From: Candidatus Arsenophonus triatominarum
Lineage (GTDB): Bacteria; Pseudomonadota; Gammaproteobacteria; Enterobacterales; Enterobacteriaceae
DNA: 64,000 nt
Assembly (NCBI RefSeq): GCF_001640365.1
Contig: NZ_LWMI01000014.1
Span: 62,001-126,000 of the forward strand
Direction of reading: 5' to 3'
Each line of letters begins with the position of its first letter. Position 1 is the stretch's first letter. The notes under the pieces were generated by a model. It was not told where the DNA came from. It searched no databases and was given only the letters and a program-made list of their open reading frames with translations. A program made the position numbers and the translations under genes. Shown here in pieces: positions 1-11,620 of the stretch.

Positions 1-1
1 A

Positions 2-521
2 ATCACGACAGACTCAGAAGGTCGTTTCAACCTTAATGCGTTACATAAAGCCAGTGGTGAAGGTGAACATAAAGCACCTAACCAATGGCTACGAACTAAA
101 CAGGCAAAAGAACTCATCTTAGAATTAGAGGCTAACTTATTGAAAAATAACTAGACTGCAAATATGCAGCCTGCTCATAAAGTACTCAATGTTGTTAATG
201 GTGGCTCATCACCAGGCACGTTTGCTCATGAGCCTTTAGCCATTGAGTATGCAGGATGGATTGCGCCAAAGTTCAGATTGATGGTTACCAAACCTTCCTT
301 GATTACAAAACAGGAAGATTAGCTCCTGTCATCTCAACAACAGACTGGTTAGATAATCCAGCACAATTACAAAAAATGCTGATTAGTTATACCGAGCAAA
401 TAGAAAAAATGTTGGGAGTCCAGCAAATGAGTACCACCTTTCCCATGATATAGCCAAACAGTACTTTATTGAAAGTTTTAATTCCTTTATAGCTCAACCC
501 ACATTATATCCAATTTACTAA
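2..521 (+). pseudogene. KilA-N domain phage protein, broken
   Basis: The segment reads as a KilA-N DNA-binding domain of phage origin, entering the window already open. The first frame gives a KilA-N-like stretch (FNLNALHKASGEGEHKAPNQW), hits an in-frame TAG at 152-154 (probably CAG to TAG), then continues with VVNGGSSPGTFAHE and YAGWIAPKFRLMV. Near 285 the reading moves to another frame (QTFLDYKTGRLAPV, ending at 450) and a third frame carries the tail to a TAA at 519-521. One nonsense change and at least two frameshifts make it non-functional. KilA-N proteins are common in prophage regulatory regions, and the next gene is another phage antirepressor-type protein. The N-terminus lies outside the window. 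Confidence 0.7.
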
Positions 522-533
522 AGGATAATTACG

Positions 534-1085
534 ATGAAATATGAATTAATTACTATCGATTCTAATCCATTACCCATCATCGAGTGGCAAAATGCTCGTG
601 TTGTGACTACTGAAACACTTGCTAAAGGATACGGAACAACTGAAGCAAATATTAGAAAAAATCTGTCACGCAATAAAGATAGATTCATAGAAGGTATTCA
701 TGTATTTACTATCAAAAATAATGATCTTAGAACATTTCGTAACCAAGTTATTAATGGTCACTCGGTTAATAAACATACAACATCATTGACATTATGGACA
801 GAGAAAGGCGCAGCTCGTATGTCAAAAGTTGTTGATACTGATGAAGCATGCTCTTTCTTTGAAAAAATGGAAAACGCCTATTTCCGTTCAGCTCAATCTC
901 CAAAAGCATTACCTGGAAATTATATTCAAGCATTGGAAACTCTAGTTGAGTCAGAAAAAGAAAAGCTGGTTATTTCAGATGAACGTGATGAAGCAATTAG
1001 GACAAAATCACAAATCAGTCGCACTCGTGAAGCTTCTGCAATGGGTAAACTCAGTGTTGCTATTCCACGAGTTTCGCACCAATAA
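534..1085 (+). pseudogene. ORF6N-type phage antirepressor, 3' end replaced by a MITE
   Basis: The protein opens with an ORF6N-type domain (NARVVTTETLAKGYGTTEANIRKNLSRN, residues about 20-50) and a central WTEKGAARMSKVVDTDEA segment. These are typical of prophage antirepressors that bind DNA or a phage repressor. A ribosome-binding site (aaggataatt) precedes the ATG. From base 1066 the sequence is a 190-bp inverted-repeat element, so the last residues (about RVSHQ) are encoded by its end and the natural C-terminus is lost. With the KilA-N remnant upstream it forms a small prophage scar. Specific function is unknown, and whether the shortened protein folds cannot be judged. Confidence 0.7.
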
Positions 1086-1255
1086 AAAACGCTCTATTTT
1101 TAAGTTTGATTCAGCATAATATATAAATAGACAAAATATTATGAATTAAAAGCAACTTATTGTAATTTAAACAAATTTATACGTTTTAGTAACTTGCAAA
1201 TTAACCATTGCTTTTAGCCATTTCTGGAATTTTATATGCCTGTGCGAAACTCGTG
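1066..1255 (+). repeat. MITE copy 1 (about 190 bp, 14-bp TIRs)
   Basis: Starts CACGAGTTTCGCAC and ends with its reverse complement GTGCGAAACTCGTG. The interior matches nine other copies in the window. It encodes no transposase. Unlike most full copies it has no target duplication (left flank TATTC, right flank TGAGC), so this copy may be a recombination product or its flank has changed. It truncates the ORF6N gene. A further 170 bases to the right hold no recognisable gene. Confidence 0.85.
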
Positions 1256-1428
1256 TGAGCGATTGACTTTATCGCAGTTAGTCAAATAGAATTACACAAA
1301 CATTCTTTATTATGGTGATAGTATCAAGCTGTAGTGCCACTGAAGATGAAACTTTCAACAGCGGCAACTGTATTGAAACTTAAAAACAATTGTTCTTATG
1401 TTTGAATTGATGATTTAGCATAGTCATT

Positions 1429-1828
1429 TCACGCGATTAAACTGCAAAACTCACTCCATTCACAACCAATACAAGCTTGGCGAGTTTGGCCGCTTGCGAA
1501 CACTTGGCGCATTCGGTGTAAAAATTCAAAATCGAGAATAATCTTCTCACCTTCTGCAATCCGGTAACCTAGAAATCTGCCAATATCATTTACGGCGAGG
1601 TGATCTCGTTCACTGACACTTTTGCGAAGACAATGTGGTTCTCTTACTTCATCAAGTTCAAGAAGCGGTGCACATATGTCGTCTGGCCCAGAAACAAGTA
1701 AGAACATCTTCACCTAGCTTCAGACGGTGGACAATCTTGTTAAAGTTATCAATAAATGCATCGTTATAGCCTTCTCCAGCATAGGTTAACAGGCAGAGCA
1801 GATGATGAGGACGTATCTTGATGGTCAT
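1429..1828 (-). pseudogene. DUF1284 family protein, frameshifted
   Basis: Reading on the minus strand from ATG at 1828, the start MTIKIRPHHLLCLLTYAGEGYN is followed by IVHRLKLGEDV. The frame then changes near 1705, and the rest (LVSGPDDICAPLLE ... SVSERDHLA ... ACIGCEWSEFCSLIA) matches the DUF1284 family, which carries conserved cysteines near its C-terminus. A one-base insertion explains the break. The start codon overlaps the bioY stop (ATGA), implying translational coupling. Function is unknown. An alternative is that a downstream GTG (1713) makes a short protein, or that the break is a sequencing error. Confidence 0.65.
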
Positions 1829-2406
1829 TTTTTCTCAGTTCTTGTTAGAAGCTTTAGTGTTATGGCTCCTAGAGCAGATTTGACAATTCCACCCACTAAG
1901 AAAGGTATCACGCCTAGAACCACGGCCTGCTTATATCCAATGATGCTGGTAAGCCATACTGCTCCGAATAAGAGACAAAAAGCATTACATATGAGCATAC
2001 CGTTAAAGGCAAGAAGTACTCGGCTACCATTCCAGCCTCGTTCTGATAACCATCCCATTAGAATCCCAGCAATGGGGAAGGCAAATAGATATCCTGCGGT
2101 CGGACCAACAAAGTAATGAAGGCCGCTAGCACCTCCAGCTAACACAGGCAGGCCCAAAACACCTTCAATCAACCATGCTATGATCGTCATGCCACCGAGA
2201 CGCCAGCCATAAAGTGCACCTAGCAGCGTAACAGCGAATGTCTGCATCGTCATTGGCACTGGAATCATTGGTACCTCAATATACGATGATAATGTTAAAA
2301 AGAGGTTCCCAAAGATGAGTGCTACAAGTTTCCATGCAGGTGATTGATTCTTCAAGGGTATAAGATTAAAAGTAGGTTTAATAACAGATTCAAATGAATT
2401 ACTCAT
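1825..2406 (-). CDS. bioY: BioY biotin transporter (S component)
   Basis: A 193-residue polytopic membrane protein of the BioY family, the substrate-binding component of ECF-type or stand-alone biotin uptake. Family hallmarks are visible: PMIPVPMTMQTFAVTLLGALYG, then LGLPVLAGGASGLHYFVGPTAGYLFAFPIAG, and about six hydrophobic segments. The start at 2406 is preceded by a clear ribosome-binding site (AGAAAGGAAATAAT). Its stop overlaps the DUF1284 start. No bioM/bioN-type ATPase or permease is adjacent, so it would act alone or with a remote energising module. It lies between prophage remnants and IS debris, which hints at horizontal acquisition. Biotin scavenging fits a host-associated life. Confidence 0.9.
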   Translation of the reverse strand: MSNSFESVIKPTFNLIPLKNQSPAWKLVALIFGNLFLTLSSYIEVPMIPVPMTMQTFAVTLLGALYGWRLGGMTIIAWLIEGVLGLPVLAGGASGLHYFVGPTAGYLFAFPIAGILMGWLSERGWNGSRVLLAFNGMLICNAFCLLFGAVWLTSIIGYKQAVVLGVIPFLVGGIVKSALGAITLKLLTRTEKK

Positions 2407-2511
2407 ATTATTTCCTTTCTATTTAATTTCAATGGACCATTATTTACAAAGATTTTTTAGCATACCAGATTAATCAGTTATTTTGATTAATTATTTTTTA
2501 CTGGACAATAT

Positions 2512-2610
2512 CACGAGTTTCGCACCAATAAAAAAACGCTCTATTTTTAAGTTTAATTCAGCATAATATATAAATAGACAAAATCTTATAAATTAAAAGC
2601 AACTTATTGA
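2512..2610 (+). repeat. MITE copy 2, truncated by IS256
   Basis: Begins CACGAGTTTCGCACC and follows the common sequence for about 98 bases to the shared GCAACTTATTG, where the left end of an IS256-family element (GTAGTGTTCAAAAATC) takes over. The distal half and second inverted repeat are missing, so a deletion followed or accompanied the IS256 insertion. Confidence 0.8.
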
Positions 2611-2927
2611 GTAGTGTTCAAAAATCTGTGTCATATCTTAAACTCAAAAAAAGAGGTATGACATATGAGAAATCAATCATTTAATTTTGATGAAGCGTTG
2701 AAGCAATTACAATCAGGTAAAAATTTACTCGGTACAGATGGAATACTCACACCACTCATAAAACAGCTGACCGAAGCTGCCCTGCAGGCAGAAATAGAAC
2801 ACTACCTATGGACAACGTCAATCGATACGCGTAAAAATGGCTATACTCGAAAAACGGTTAAATCGACATCAGGTCAATTTGAACTGAAAACGCCCAGAGA
2901 CAGGTCAGGTGCTTTTGAGCCTCAGCT
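2611..2927 (+). mobile_element. IS256-family element, 5' fragment (copy A)
   Basis: Starts with the terminal repeat GTAGTGTTCAAAAATCTGTG and contains the first 87 or so codons of an IS256/mutator-type transposase (start ATG 2665; MRNQSFNFDEALKQLQSG ... LTPLIKQLTEAALQAE). It is cut at 2927 by the IS3-family element. The remaining transposase does not reappear on the far side, so the 3' two-thirds have been deleted. Three other copies of the same IS lie at about 22.1, 45.0 and 59.5 kb. Confidence 0.85.
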
Positions 2928-4174
<1,247 letters not shown>

Positions 4175-4237
4175 GAGGTGAATCTTTTAGTCATTAAAAA
4201 TTTACCTAAAAATGAGGTATTTAATAAGTCATCATAA
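4175..4237 (+). other. C-terminal tail of an unidentified gene cut by IS3
   Basis: Immediately right of the IS3 end one frame encodes about 20 residues (EVNLLVIKNLPKNEVFNKSS) and stops at TAA, with a terminator-like hairpin 77 bases downstream. It may be the end of a gene whose front was lost with the neighbouring deletion. The product is not recognisable. Confidence 0.3.
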
Positions 4238-4313
4238 CCCCATAAATTATATTATGGACTCTTAGAAAAAATCTCTTCTTCCATTTTTTTAATAGAATTG
4301 CCATTTTCTTAAT

Positions 4314-4342
4314 GCACCATAAATCATTATGGTGCGTTTTTT
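4314..4342 (+). terminator. Rho-independent terminator
   Basis: A 9-bp perfect stem (GCACCATAA / TTATGGTGC) with a 4-base loop is followed by GTTTTTT. It faces the plus strand and would end transcription of whatever the 4175-4237 tail belonged to. Confidence 0.7.
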
Positions 4343-4356
4343 ATACAAAAACATGA

Positions 4357-4546
4357 TTAATGACCCAGACTAAATCGGTATTTTTTCCGTTCTTCGAGCA
4401 CTGCGCCCATCTCTTTAGCTTTTTTCTCAGCTTCAAAAAATCCGTGGACTATTTCACCGTCTCGAAATCGCCAAGCGTCGCCCGTGCCATTTTCCAGTCT
4501 TGCCATCCAGACTTCACTATCCTTTTTTGGTAGCTTTGATTTTCTT
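4357..4546 (-). pseudogene. Phage-like small protein, fragment (copy 1)
   Basis: On the minus strand an open stretch reads KLPKKDSEVWMARLENGTGDAW ... DGEIVHGFFEAEKKAKEMGAVLEERKKYRFSLGH and stops at 4357. No start codon precedes it in frame (TAA upstream). A diverged second copy, with an internal deletion and a MITE insertion, lies at 20.45-20.82 kb. Similarity extends about 100 bases beyond the reading frame into GCAGCGTTG and TGTTAACTATTAGTTGTT. Proximity to prophage remnants suggests phage origin. I do not recognise the family. Confidence 0.4.
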
Positions 4547-4838
4547 TAACCATTATTCATCTTAACCCTTTAAACAAACAGCCCCATCCAAGGGGAATCA
4601 TATTAGCAGCGTTGTAGGAAGCTGTTAACTATTAGTTGTTGGTTGGGTGTAAGTGGCTTTGTGTGAGATTGTAGTTTTGTTCTTGGTATTTTGCCAAAGA
4701 TAGCACACGGGGGTGAAAAAATAATTTGTACATAACTGTGTATATAAAAATAAATTAAAACATCATGAAATTAAATAACTTGATGATTAATAATATATAC
4801 TTTATCTAACTTGTTATTTCAAAAATTCGCTACTTGCT

Positions 4839-5545
<707 letters not shown>

Positions 5546-5729
5546 TTATGCCTATAGATTACAGGATAGAGAAAGTCAGCTTAATAAGGGCTATTTTACT
5601 TATTATCATGCGCGGCCCCTGATTAATTCAACAGCTTATTGCTAGATAAGACTTATAATAGTCAGAAGGCAGCAAATTTGTAAATACGATATTCAGACTA
5701 GCTGGAATTACCTCCAATTAGTTACTTTA

Positions 5730-6612
5730 TAGCTAGGCGACTTAATTTTGATTACAAGGTGTGTTATGAGTTATACAATTGATTTTCGACGTAAAGTAAT
5801 ATCTGTAAGGAAAGCCGAAGGTTTAACAATTCGAGAAACTGCGAAACAATTCCGTATTGGAAAAGCGTCTTTAGTACGTTGGCTTAAACGACCAGAGCCA
5901 AAAAATTCAACGCCACGTAAGAGGAAGCTCGATAAAAATGCTTTAGCAAAAGATGTGGAACAGTATCCAGATGCTTACCAAAAGGAACGGGCAGAGCGAT
6001 TCGGTGTTTGTAAAAAGACTATTTGGCAATCCCTTAAAAAGCTGGGATTAACCTATAAAAAAAACTCTATTCCATCCAAAAACCAACGAAAGCGACAGGC
6101 TGGCACATCAGCAAAAAAGACAACAGTATGAAAAAAAAGATAAATCTGTTGTTTTTATTGATGAAAGTGGTTTTTCACATGACACTCCACGAACTCACGG
6201 CTATTCCCCAAAAGGTCACCGTTGTTTTGGCCTGAAAAACTGGGGTGCTAAGGGAAGAACAAATGTTATTGGCGCTTTATTGGGAACAACCCTTTTTGCT
6301 ATCGGATTATTTGATTGCAATATTAATCGTGATGTTTTTTATGTTTGGATCACAAAAATATTGCTCCCAGAACTTCCTGAAAATTCTGTTATTTTTATGG
6401 ACAACGCTAGCTTTCACAAAGGTAAGAATATTGAACAGGCAATTATAAACGCAGGACACCAGATAGAATATTTGCCTGTGTATTCTCACCAGATTTAAAT
6501 CCTATAGAACATAAATGGTCTCAAGCTAAACGTAAAAAGATGGAAACAGGATGCACTATCGATGACCTGTTTTTAATACATATGCTGTAATCAAAATTAA
6601 GTCGCCTAGCTA
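5730..6612 (+). mobile_element. IS630-family element, copy 1 (883 bp)
   Basis: Bounded by inverted repeats TAGCTAGGCGACTTAATTTT and flanked on both sides by a TA duplication (5728-5729, 6613-6614), as expected for IS630/Tc1-type insertion. Four near-identical 881-bp copies occur in the window. This one has two extra bases near 6484 (TATTCTCACC instead of TATTCACC) that truncate the catalytic part, so it is the only obviously dead copy. Confidence 0.95.
5766..6498 (+). pseudogene. IS630 transposase, truncated by a 2-bp insertion
   Basis: The first frame (ATG 5766, MSYTIDFRRKVISVRKAEGL) encodes the N-terminal helix-turn-helix half and stops at 6131. The DDE half is in the +1 frame (FIDESGFSHD, FMDNASFHKG). 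In this copy the last catalytic motif (SPDLNPIEH in the sisters) is destroyed because a 2-base insertion gives YSHQI and a stop at 6498. Confidence 0.85.
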
Positions 6613-6680
6613 TAACACATTGTTAAAGACTACTGTGGCAACTGGCTAGATTTGATTTAAATTTATTCACTAAAATAGTC

Positions 6681-6722
6681 TAAAAAATTAAAGTTATCGC
6701 CCGCCAGTGAGATTAACTTTTC
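6681..6722 (-). terminator. Terminator downstream of yohK
   Basis: On the minus strand AAAGTTA and TAACTTT form a stem, with a GC-rich loop, followed by AATTTTTTA. It lies 60 bases beyond the yohK stop and would end the yohJK transcript. Confidence 0.5.
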
Positions 6723-6782
6723 TACATAAAATATAGAGAAAGTGATTACTATGTTGTTGATTCATTTTTTATAGCTAATCAT

Positions 6783-7478
6783 TTAATGTAATAAATCGAT
6801 TATTAAAGGAAAAATGAAAGGGGCAATTAATGAGGTGATTATGCCACACGTCATTAATGCGAGAGAACTATAGGCACCTTCAATGTAGTTTATCTCGGCA
6901 CTACGCGCAGTACCTACTGCATGTGAGGCTGCTCCCATCGCTAATCCTCGAGCAATAGGGTTTTTTATACGCAAAAAATTAAACAGTAATTGTCCAAACA
7001 TAGCACCAAAAATGCCAACTAAAATCACACAAGCTGCACTGATGGCTGGTATGCCGCCAATCGCTTGTGAAACAGCCATCGCAATGGGTGTTGTAACAGA
7101 TTTTGGTAATATTGAAGCAGCCATTTCGACGCTCGCGCCTGTCCATAACGCAATAGCGGTTCCTGTTACCATAGCAATAAGACTCGCTATAAAACAAACA
7201 CTAATAATGGATTTCCATTGGGCACGAATTTGATGTAATTGCTCGTATAATGGTAAAGCCAAGGTGATAACTGCCGGCTGTAACAAATCATTGAGAATAC
7301 GGCTACCAGAGAAATAATGGCTGTATGAAGTATGTGTTATTAGTAAAGTAGCAATAATGATACTGATTGAAATTAACAGGGGATTTAAAATAGTTAATCG
7401 ATATTTTTGGGATAATTTTCTCGCTAATAAGAAAACGATAATGGTAAAAGGTAGTGACCACCAGATATGATTTAACAT
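6783..7478 (-). CDS. yohK: YohK, LrgB-family membrane protein
   Basis: A 231-residue polytopic membrane protein of the LrgB/CidB family, the partner of LrgA-type holin-like proteins. The conserved LrgB signature is clear: LPKSVTTPIAMAVSQAIGG, then GLAMGAASHAVGTARSAEI near the C-terminus. About six or seven membrane segments are visible. Its start lies 5 bases after the yohJ stop, so the two are translated from one message. The pair is proposed to modulate murein hydrolase activity or small-metabolite efflux; the function in enterobacteria is poorly defined. No lesion is visible. Confidence 0.9.
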   Translation of the reverse strand: MLNHIWWSLPFTIIVFLLARKLSQKYRLTILNPLLISISIIIATLLITHTSYSHYFSGSRILNDLLQPAVITLALPLYEQLHQIRAQWKSIISVCFIASLIAMVTGTAIALWTGASVEMAASILPKSVTTPIAMAVSQAIGGIPAISAACVILVGIFGAMFGQLLFNFLRIKNPIARGLAMGAASHAVGTARSAEINYIEGAYSSLALMTCGIITSLIAPFIFPLIIDLLH

Positions 7479-7483
7479 TGTTG

Positions 7484-7936
7484 TTACTCGTTATTTGGCT
7501 TATTTTTTGGCTTAATTTGGCTTTTTTTCTGCTGCTTACCACCATCCGAGGTATTTAAATTAGGTTCACGATGAATATAGTGTGAGCTATAAGCAACAAT
7601 AATCATAATAATTAAGGTACTAATAACGCAGGAGAGTAATATAGGGATAATTTGTTGGCTAAGCATATCATAATAATTCATTATGCCTACCCCAATTGGA
7701 ATAAATAGCAATGTCATATTTTTGAGTAGCAAGTGACAACCCGGTTGTATCCAGTGGACAGGTATGATTTGGACAGTTAATAAGCTAAACAACACCAGCA
7801 TGCCAATTATACTACCTGGCATAGAAAAAGGCAGTAAATTTGATATTAGGTTTCCTATTATTAGGCAGAGATAAATGAGTAAAAAAGCGCGTAAATATTG
7901 CCAACTAATATAAAGGATATTTTTGCAAAACAACAT
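7484..7936 (-). CDS. yohJ: YohJ, LrgA-family holin-like protein
   Basis: Matches the LrgA/CidA family: ISWQYLRAFLLIYLCLIIGNLIS, LPFSMPGSIIGMLVLFSLL and LLFIPIGVGIMNYYD, with four membrane segments. The reading frame stays open upstream to 8044. The start at 7936 (MLFCKNILYISWQYLRAF) is chosen because enterobacterial YohJ begins only a few residues before the conserved WQYLRAF. The C-terminus is longer and more charged than usual (KQQKKSQIKPKNKPNNE). Lies directly upstream of yohK. Confidence 0.85.
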   Translation of the reverse strand: MLFCKNILYISWQYLRAFLLIYLCLIIGNLISNLLPFSMPGSIIGMLVLFSLLTVQIIPVHWIQPGCHLLLKNMTLLFIPIGVGIMNYYDMLSQQIIPILLSCVISTLIIMIIVAYSSHYIHREPNLNTSDGGKQQKKSQIKPKNKPNNE

Positions 7937-8069
7937 AATACAAGTCCTATAACAAAACATACTGATAATACAATTAGCCCACTTAATGTGCCAGGCTGGA
8001 GTAGTCACTGGGATTAAAAATGGCGAAAATGCTATTGTCGCCATTTTAATTTAATGTTTTCTATGTTAT

Positions 8070-10097
8070 CTATTTTACTTGCATACCGGGCTTGGCGCCA
8101 GCATCTGGACTTAATAGAAAGATATCTTTGTTACCAGGACCGGCGGCTAATACCATCCCTTCTGAAACGCCAAAACGCATTTTTCGTGGTGCTAAATTAG
8201 CGACCATGATCGTTAAGCGCCCTTCAAGTATTTTCGGATCAGGATAAGCCGCGCGAATACCAGAAAAAACTTGTCGGCTGCTATCACCTAAATCTAATTG
8301 TAGTCTTAGCAGCTTATCGGAGCCTTCGACTAAATTAGCTTGCTTAATTAAAGCAACTCGTAAGTCGACTTTGTTGAAGTCATCAAAATTTATGACATCT
8401 TGGAAAGAATTTTCGGAATCTTGTTGATTAGTCATTGTTTGCGCCGTTATATTTTCGCTAGATGCCGCTAACATAGCGGTTACATTGTTCGTTTCAATTC
8501 GCTGGAATAAGGTTTTAAATGGCATAATTTCATGATTTAGCAAAGGGTCGCTAATATCATCCCAGTTGAGTGAAATATTTAAAAAAGTTTCTACCCTGTT
8601 CGTGAGTCCCGGTAATATAGGTTTTAAATAAGTCATTAGTACGCGAAATAAATTGATACCCATCGAACAGATATCATGTAAATCTTGTTCGCAACCTTCC
8701 TGCTTAGCAACTACCCAGGGTGCTTGCTCATTGATATAACGATTGGCTAGATCGGCAAGTAACATAATTTCACGAATCGCCTTATTGTATTCACGATGAC
8801 AAAATTGTTGACCAATTTTGTCTGCTGCGGCAATAAATTGCTGGTAAAGCTCAGGAGCCGCAAGTTGCGATGATAACTTATCATGAAAGCGTTTATTGAT
8901 GAATCCAACATTGCGAGCCGCGAGGTTGACGACTTTATTCACGATGTCGCTATTTACCCGTTGGACAAAGTCTTCTAAGTTAAGGTCAATATCATCAATG
9001 CGGGAAGAAAGCTTAGCGGCATAATAGTAACGTAAACAATCAGCATCCAGCTGATCTAAATAGGCGCGCGCGGTAATAAAAGTACCCCGTGATTTAGACA
9101 TTTTTGCGCTATTTACAGTGATATAACCGTGAACAAAGATATTGGTAGGCTTACGATAACCACTACCTTCTAATATTGCTGGCCAAAATAGGCTATGGAA
9201 GTAGACAATGTCTTTACCCATAAAGTGGTAAAGATCGGCAGTAGAATCTTTGTACCAATAACTATCGAAATCAATATTGGGTTGTTTGTCACATAGATTT
9301 TTAAATGTCCCCATATAACCAATAGGAGCGTCTAACCAGACGTAAAAATATTTGCCTTGTTCATTAGGAATTTCAAAACCGAAGTAAGGGGCATCACGAG
9401 TAATATCCCATTGCTGTAAACCCGCCTCGAACCACTCTTGCATTTTATTTGCCACTTGTGGTTGCAAAGCCCCTGAGCGTGTCCAAGTTTGCAGCATATG
9501 ACTAAATGCGGGTAAATCAAAGAAAAAATGCTCTGTTTCACGCATTTCAGGCGTTGCTCCAGAAATCACCGAGTGGGGATTGATAAGTTCTGTTGGGTTA
9601 TAAGTTGCGCCACAGACCTCACAATTATCACCGTATTGATCAGCGGCTTGGCATTTTGGGCAACCCCCTTTAACAAAGCGATCGGGTAGAAACATACCTT
9701 GCTTAGGATCATAAAGTTGCGAGATAGTTTTGTTTTTGATATAGCCACTCTTTTTTAGTGTTAAATAAATTTGTTCAGATAATGTTTTATTTTCTACACT
9801 ATGAGTTGAATGGTAATTATCATAACTAATGGCAAAGTCAGCAAGATCGTGTTGATGTTCCTGATTTACTTTACTAATCATCTCCTCAGGCGTTATACCT
9901 AATTGCTGAGCTTTTAGCATAATTGGAGTGCCATGGGCATCATCGGCACAAATAAAGTAAACCTGTTTGCCGCGCATTCGTTGATAACGAACCCAAATAT
10001 CGGCCTGAATATGCTCTAACATATGGCCAAGGTGTATTGAACCGTTAGCATAAGGTAACGCACAGGTTACCAAAAGTTTTTTCGCGACTTGAGGCAT
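8070..10097 (-). CDS. metG: Methionyl-tRNA synthetase
   Basis: A 675-residue class I aminoacyl-tRNA synthetase that charges tRNA-Met in the cytoplasm. It shows the HLGH nucleotide-binding motif (residues 22-25), the zinc-binding knuckle with [18 protein letters not shown] (about 145-162) and KMSKS at about 333-337. A C-terminal EMAP/Trbp111-like tRNA-binding domain ([21 protein letters not shown] ... GMVLAAG) is present. Full length compared with the E. coli enzyme (677). It is transcribed divergently from apbC across a 220-base intergenic region, the same arrangement as in E. coli. Confidence 0.98.
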   Translation of the reverse strand: MPQVAKKLLVTCALPYANGSIHLGHMLEHIQADIWVRYQRMRGKQVYFICADDAHGTPIMLKAQQLGITPEEMISKVNQEHQHDLADFAISYDNYHSTHSVENKTLSEQIYLTLKKSGYIKNKTISQLYDPKQGMFLPDRFVKGGCPKCQAADQYGDNCEVCGATYNPTELINPHSVISGATPEMRETEHFFFDLPAFSHMLQTWTRSGALQPQVANKMQEWFEAGLQQWDITRDAPYFGFEIPNEQGKYFYVWLDAPIGYMGTFKNLCDKQPNIDFDSYWYKDSTADLYHFMGKDIVYFHSLFWPAILEGSGYRKPTNIFVHGYITVNSAKMSKSRGTFITARAYLDQLDADCLRYYYAAKLSSRIDDIDLNLEDFVQRVNSDIVNKVVNLAARNVGFINKRFHDKLSSQLAAPELYQQFIAAADKIGQQFCHREYNKAIREIMLLADLANRYINEQAPWVVAKQEGCEQDLHDICSMGINLFRVLMTYLKPILPGLTNRVETFLNISLNWDDISDPLLNHEIMPFKTLFQRIETNNVTAMLAASSENITAQTMTNQQDSENSFQDVINFDDFNKVDLRVALIKQANLVEGSDKLLRLQLDLGDSSRQVFSGIRAAYPDPKILEGRLTIMVANLAPRKMRFGVSEGMVLAAGPGNKDIFLLSPDAGAKPGMQVK

Positions 10098-10317
10098 AGT
10101 AAGGATCTAATTTCCATAAAAATTGAACAATAATTTGATGTTAACTGATTGCGTTTTTTCCGGCTAGGCCTGAACATGACTAATCAATCATTATTTTATC
10201 GTAATTTTGCTTGATAAGCGTCGTTTTTATTATCTATGTTATCTTAATTAAATTGTTCTCTGGTATGTTGTAGTGATTAATTGTTGATAATTTAATACTA
10301 ATATAAAAGGAGCTGCG

Positions 10318-11433
10318 ATGAATTCAGGATCCTTGAAACAAACAAAAGCAGAAAAGTTAACTCAGCAAGTCGCTGAGATTTTAGACACATTTTCTCATCC
10401 AACACTGCAAAGTAATCTGAGTACATTAAAGGCATTATGTCATTGTGTATTACTCGATGATGTTTTACATATTGAATTAGTCATGCCCTTTGCCTGGAAA
10501 ACGCCGTTTAAGTTATTAATTGAGCAGCTGACACCGCAATTACGAAAAATAACTGGCGCTCAAACAGTAGAGTGGAAATTACGTCATAATATCAATACAT
10601 TACGTAGAGCGAATAATTTGCCTAGCATTAATGGAGTGCGTAATATTATTGCTGTCAGTTCATGTAAAGGAGGGGTTGGCAAATCAACCACAACAGTGAA
10701 TTTGGCGTTGGCATTAGCGCAAGAAGGAGCGAAGGTAGGTATTCTGGATGCTGATATTTATGGCCCCTCTATTCCGACTATGTTGGCAACTAAAAATCAG
10801 CGGCCCACATCACCTGATGGGCATCATATGGTACCTATAAAAGCTTATTATGGGCTAGCGACTAATTCAATTGGTTATTTGATTAATGATGATAATGCGA
10901 TGATATGGCGTGGTCCAATGGCTAGCAAGGCTTTGATGCAAATGTTACAGGATACCGAATGGCCAGATTTAGATTATTTAGTGATTGATATGCCACCTGG
11001 AACTGGTGATATTCAATTAACCTTAGCACAGAATATACCCGTTACCGCGGCGATTGTTGTTACCACACCACAAGATATTGCTTTGCTTGATGCGATGAAA
11101 GGCATCGCGATGTTCGACAAAGTGAAAGTGCAGGTATTGGGTATTGTTGAAAATATGAGTCTACATATTTGTAGTAATTGTGGCCACGTAGAGCCTATTT
11201 TTGGTTCAGGTGGAGCAGAAATATTGGTTGAAAAATACCAATGCAAGCTGTTAGGTAAGATCCCATTACATATTTCTTTGCGTGAGGATTTAGATCAAGG
11301 TCAACCGACAGTAATGCGCGATCCTAATGGTGAGTTCGCTGATATTTATCGGGAAATAGCATCGACGATTTCTGCTCAGATGTATTGGGCAGGAGAAAAA
11401 ATTCCCACTGAAATTGCTTTCCGAGCTATTTAA
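10318..11433 (+). CDS. apbC: ApbC/Mrp iron-sulfur cluster carrier ATPase
   Basis: A 371-residue Mrp/NBP35-family P-loop ATPase that carries and transfers iron-sulfur clusters. The deviant Walker A is SCKGGVGKSTTTVNLALALA (residues about 118-137), with further motifs LDADIYGPS and VIDMPPGTGDIQLTL. The CxxC cluster ligand pair is CSNCGH (about 281-286). An N-terminal DUF59-like region (residues 10-90) is present. A ribosome-binding site (aaaggagctgcg) precedes the ATG. Divergent from metG, and followed by a terminator hairpin at 11488-11527. Confidence 0.96.
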   Translation: MNSGSLKQTKAEKLTQQVAEILDTFSHPTLQSNLSTLKALCHCVLLDDVLHIELVMPFAWKTPFKLLIEQLTPQLRKITGAQTVEWKLRHNINTLRRANNLPSINGVRNIIAVSSCKGGVGKSTTTVNLALALAQEGAKVGILDADIYGPSIPTMLATKNQRPTSPDGHHMVPIKAYYGLATNSIGYLINDDNAMIWRGPMASKALMQMLQDTEWPDLDYLVIDMPPGTGDIQLTLAQNIPVTAAIVVTTPQDIALLDAMKGIAMFDKVKVQVLGIVENMSLHICSNCGHVEPIFGSGGAEILVEKYQCKLLGKIPLHISLREDLDQGQPTVMRDPNGEFADIYREIASTISAQMYWAGEKIPTEIAFRAI

Positions 11434-11487
11434 ACTGATTAATTCCATAGCTTATTGATTGAAAATAAATATGAAGTGATAATTATT

Positions 11488-11527
11488 ATTAGGTCTTGTT
11501 ATGAAAATTAGCCAGACCTAATTTTAA
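11488..11527 (+). terminator. Terminator after apbC
   Basis: ATTAGGTCT and AGACCTAAT form a 9-bp stem around a 16-base loop, followed by TTT. It separates apbC from udk. Confidence 0.6.
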
Positions 11528-11620
11528 ATGCTGGAAGATATTACAATAACCCCTTATAATTCCGGCGCTCATAATATTTAATTATATTAATTTCTTTTAT
11601 TCAAACTCAGGTTATTTAAA

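Noticed and set aside
7937-8044. Longer yohJ from 8044
   Set aside because: The extra 36 residues are not part of the LrgA family and no good ribosome-binding site is seen there.
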